From positions 8,556,001 through 8,620,000 of the forward strand of contig NC_135250.1 of the NCBI RefSeq assembly GCF_964204865.1: a stretch of 64,000 nt of DNA. Reading direction: 5' to 3'. The notes beneath the pieces were generated by a model. That model saw only the letters and a program-made list of their open reading frames with translations. It made no database searches and had not been told where the DNA came from. Both the position numbers and the translations under genes were made by a program. Below, one piece after another: positions 61,684 to 64,000 of this stretch (position 1 is the stretch's first letter; every line of letters starts with the position of its first letter). The DNA comes from Styela clava (lineage: Eukaryota > Chordata > Ascidiacea > Stolidobranchia > Styelidae).

Positions 61684-63132
61684 GAAAGAAGAATGTAAGG
61701 GAGACATGAATGCAGTAAAGGAATCAGTTGGGATTTTTTTCCATCAATTTGTTTTGTGACATTGGAAGCAATTGATCTTTCCTGTTGAAAAATAGTGGTA
61801 TATAGGGTCGAGTAAAAACTGTCTGGAAAGCTCACCAAAATAGTTGCATGACACAAGTTTGATCATGCAGTGCATTCGTAGGATGGAAGAAAAACTGCCC
61901 TACCATTTTGTTCTGCTAGCTAATGACATTGAAATACTATTATTTATCGATCATTGGAGATTCAGTCAGAAGAATGTTGACATCAAAAAGTCAAATAACA
62001 ATTCCAGCTTCATCAACACTGTCACCTGACCAAAGACAGCAATCATAAAGAATGTGCGCTACATGCAATCCAACAAAATAGCTAATTATTATTTTTGTCT
62101 CTCTCGCTAGAGATAGATATAACCAGTTACCCAAGGAAAAAAATAAGACTTGTTTCATATAAAATAATTGTTATTATAATTGAAACTTATAATATCGTTT
62201 ATAAACATATTGTAGGAAACACTTTTTTGTACAATGTAAAATTTAAGAATTCTGTCAATTTGAAGAGAAAAACGTGAGCTCAATTAGAATAACAAATTTA
62301 AAGTTTGATTTGAATAGATCACATCTCCAGTCAAAAGAAAGCATATTATATGTTTTACACTAATCATTGATAGAACATGCTTTTATACACGGCCATCTGT
62401 GGCTCATCTTTGGAAAAGAATATTTAAAAAGAACGAATAAGCACCTCATTGGCGAGCATGAACAAGTTTTGGTCATATGGTCTAATTTAGCAGAAAACAA
62501 TATGTTTTGGAATTCACAAAAATACTGAGACTGATTATCGAACAACTGACCTGTTTTCAAAAAGTTGCGCATGTTCAAATATAAATCTAAAAAGTGGACA
62601 CAGTGCAATGGTTTCATTTTTCAGTGCATATGAAATTAAAAATTGAAGCACCAGGGATAAGTGTTTGGTTGTATTACTAAACGAATAGCTTCCAAAAGAA
62701 AATATTCGCTGAGAATAAAATGAAAGTACCATAATAGATAAGAGATGTTAGTGCAGCACAATTTGTGTGATTGATGAATTGCAAAGCGCATTTTGAAGCA
62801 CAAGTTAAAATATTTTGACATTCATTTCACAACTTATACTGGCGTTTTTCAGATACGAATAATGACAATTTTCATACATTGTAACTTGACCATAAATAGC
62901 TTGTGCCCAAAATAACCAAAAAAAATCACTCCACTGTAGATATCCAACACAATGCTAGACTATAGTGCTGCTTAAATTTCAAGCAATTTGTCCAAATAAA
63001 GATAAGAAGACAACTCAAACACATGGCTAGATACAGCGTCTCACCACGTTATCAGTAGATGCTGAGTATGAAAATAATTGATGAGTTATTAATTGCAGAC
63101 AGGATGCAATAGACTTGATAATTTACTAATAT
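61684..63132. other. region between convergent Kelch and KATNIP genes
   Basis: The two neighbouring genes point toward each other, so this holds both 3' ends. No exon or repeat was recognised. It is strongly AT-rich. Confidence 0.45.
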
Positions 63133-64000
63133 TTAAAATCTAGACCGTAATTTAGTTTTCTGTTCTCTTCTCACAGTTGTCATGGGTCGTAGATTTTGAT
63201 TAGGAACCTCTGGAATATCAGAGTTCATTACTTGATGATTGTTTGTCATTCGTATTTCTTGATGATCGGATTCTGATAAATCACTCACAAGTTTGCAATT
63301 ACCAGCTCGTCGGATGATATTTTTATTCGTTGTAAACGAAACCAAATTGGGGTTAACACTTCCAAACACACCTGATGAAGCTGGATGTAAAGCACCACTA
63401 TAAACAAGAAGATCATCAATAATAATCGCAAAATCTTTTACTCCTCGTGTAGGCGTCTTCGCATAATTCCATATTTTTATCATTGAAATTGTCACAGGTT
63501 GGTCAAATATCATGAAAACCTTGCATACAACATTTGGAATGATTGGAGATAACCACATATGCTGTGGGTCATATGTATCATTAACACCATCAATGAGTTT
63601 ATCTGGTGTTCTGGCATCATCACTAATTCCACTTAATATGTTGATACTTTCTGGAAAAGCAGCAATGTTATTTTCCCCAAGTTGTATTATTCCGCCAGAT
63701 TTATCGAACAATTCGATACCGTTCAAACCAACATAATATGGATCTGATACAGATTTCAAAATTTGGATTTGAAAAACAAAACCAGTTGGTAAATATGAAC
63801 TTGAACAAGTTTCATCTTCATTATATGATATAGGAGACCTGCTTGCACTTGATACAACTGTACCACGATCATTTGTTATAAATAGAATATCTTGGGCAAA
63901 ATCATATTCTGTGTGACCGGGAGCTTTTCTTAAAAGTATCCCCTGAGAGGATGAGATAGCACGTCCATCCAACAAAATATCGATTAATTTAACACCTTTG
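63133..64000 (-). CDS. KATNIP: KATNIP (katanin-interacting protein), 3' exon, partial
   Basis: One open frame runs from the window edge to the stop at 63133, so the gene continues beyond 64000. The visible 289 residues start GVKLIDILLDGRAISSSQGI and include YYVGLNGIELFDKSG, ARTPDKLIDGVNDTYDPQHM and a KIWNYAKTPTRGVKDF segment. This is the repeated DUF4457-type module of KATNIP (KIAA0556), a microtubule- and katanin-associated protein of cilia bases linked to Joubert syndrome in humans. The tail after about residue 215 (NKNIIRRAGNCKL onward) is polar and probably disordered. There is no intron in the visible part. The methionine at 63975 is internal, because the frame stays open to the edge. 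Confidence 0.88.
   Translation of the reverse strand, partial: KGVKLIDILLDGRAISSSQGILLRKAPGHTEYDFAQDILFITNDRGTVVSSASRSPISYNEDETCSSSYLPTGFVFQIQILKSVSDPYYVGLNGIELFDKSGGIIQLGENNIAAFPESINILSGISDDARTPDKLIDGVNDTYDPQHMWLSPIIPNVVCKVFMIFDQPVTISMIKIWNYAKTPTRGVKDFAIIIDDLLVYSGALHPASSGVFGSVNPNLVSFTTNKNIIRRAGNCKLVSDLSESDHQEIRMTNNHQVMNSDIPEVPNQNLRPMTTVRREQKTKLRSRF

Noticed and set aside
63512-63736. 74-codon plus-strand open frame
   Set aside because: It is antisense to the KATNIP exon, which has clear family motifs on the minus strand.

Overview
The window is nuclear DNA from an animal. It is AT-rich, its genes are split by GT-AG introns of roughly 50 to 1,200 bases, and the space between genes is filled with short DNA transposons, tRNA-derived SINEs and a satellite. 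The gene content (anoctamin-7-like, METTL27-like, squid-DFPase-like SMP-30 protein, BTB-BACK-Kelch, KATNIP) fits an invertebrate deuterostome. A tunicate is plausible from the compact genes and MITE load, but that is inference: the sequence does not name the species.

Layout. 1-1285: repeats (a palindromic MITE and two hAT-like ends). 1286-13214: a large head-to-head inverted duplication. Its right arm holds the 5' half of an intact 21-exon anoctamin-7-like gene (8012-19137, +, 888 aa predicted). Its left arm holds a decayed mirror copy of the first four exons (2432-6620, -), whose first exon is split by a 2.27-kb hAT-type element with an exact 8-bp target duplication. 19138-24959: no recognisable gene, only SINEs and a TIR element. 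24960-39752: three minus-strand five-exon METTL27-like methyltransferase genes. The second and third lie in a recent tandem duplication of about 5.3 kb (29658-35027 and 36133-41466), and a scrap of a third unit lies at 44690-44905. 34700-43880: a 175-bp satellite in both orientations. 45466-47805: a type II membrane protein with a degenerate C-type-lectin-like domain (+). 48979-50624: a DFPase-like SMP-30 enzyme with all calcium ligands (+). 53843-61214: a 13-exon BTB-BACK-Kelch gene (+). 63133-64000: the 3' exon of KATNIP (-), running off the window.

The genes are of unrelated function (membrane scramblase or channel, SAM-dependent methyltransferases, surface receptor, calcium hydrolase, ubiquitin-ligase adaptor, ciliary protein) and do not form an obvious pathway. 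The linking theme is structural. Palindromic and terminal-inverted-repeat elements sit at or inside nearly every rearranged segment, and duplications have copied both genes and the elements within them. Every gene model was built by hand from splice sites; exon phases close in each one, and one intron (in the first METTL27 copy) lacks a canonical acceptor.
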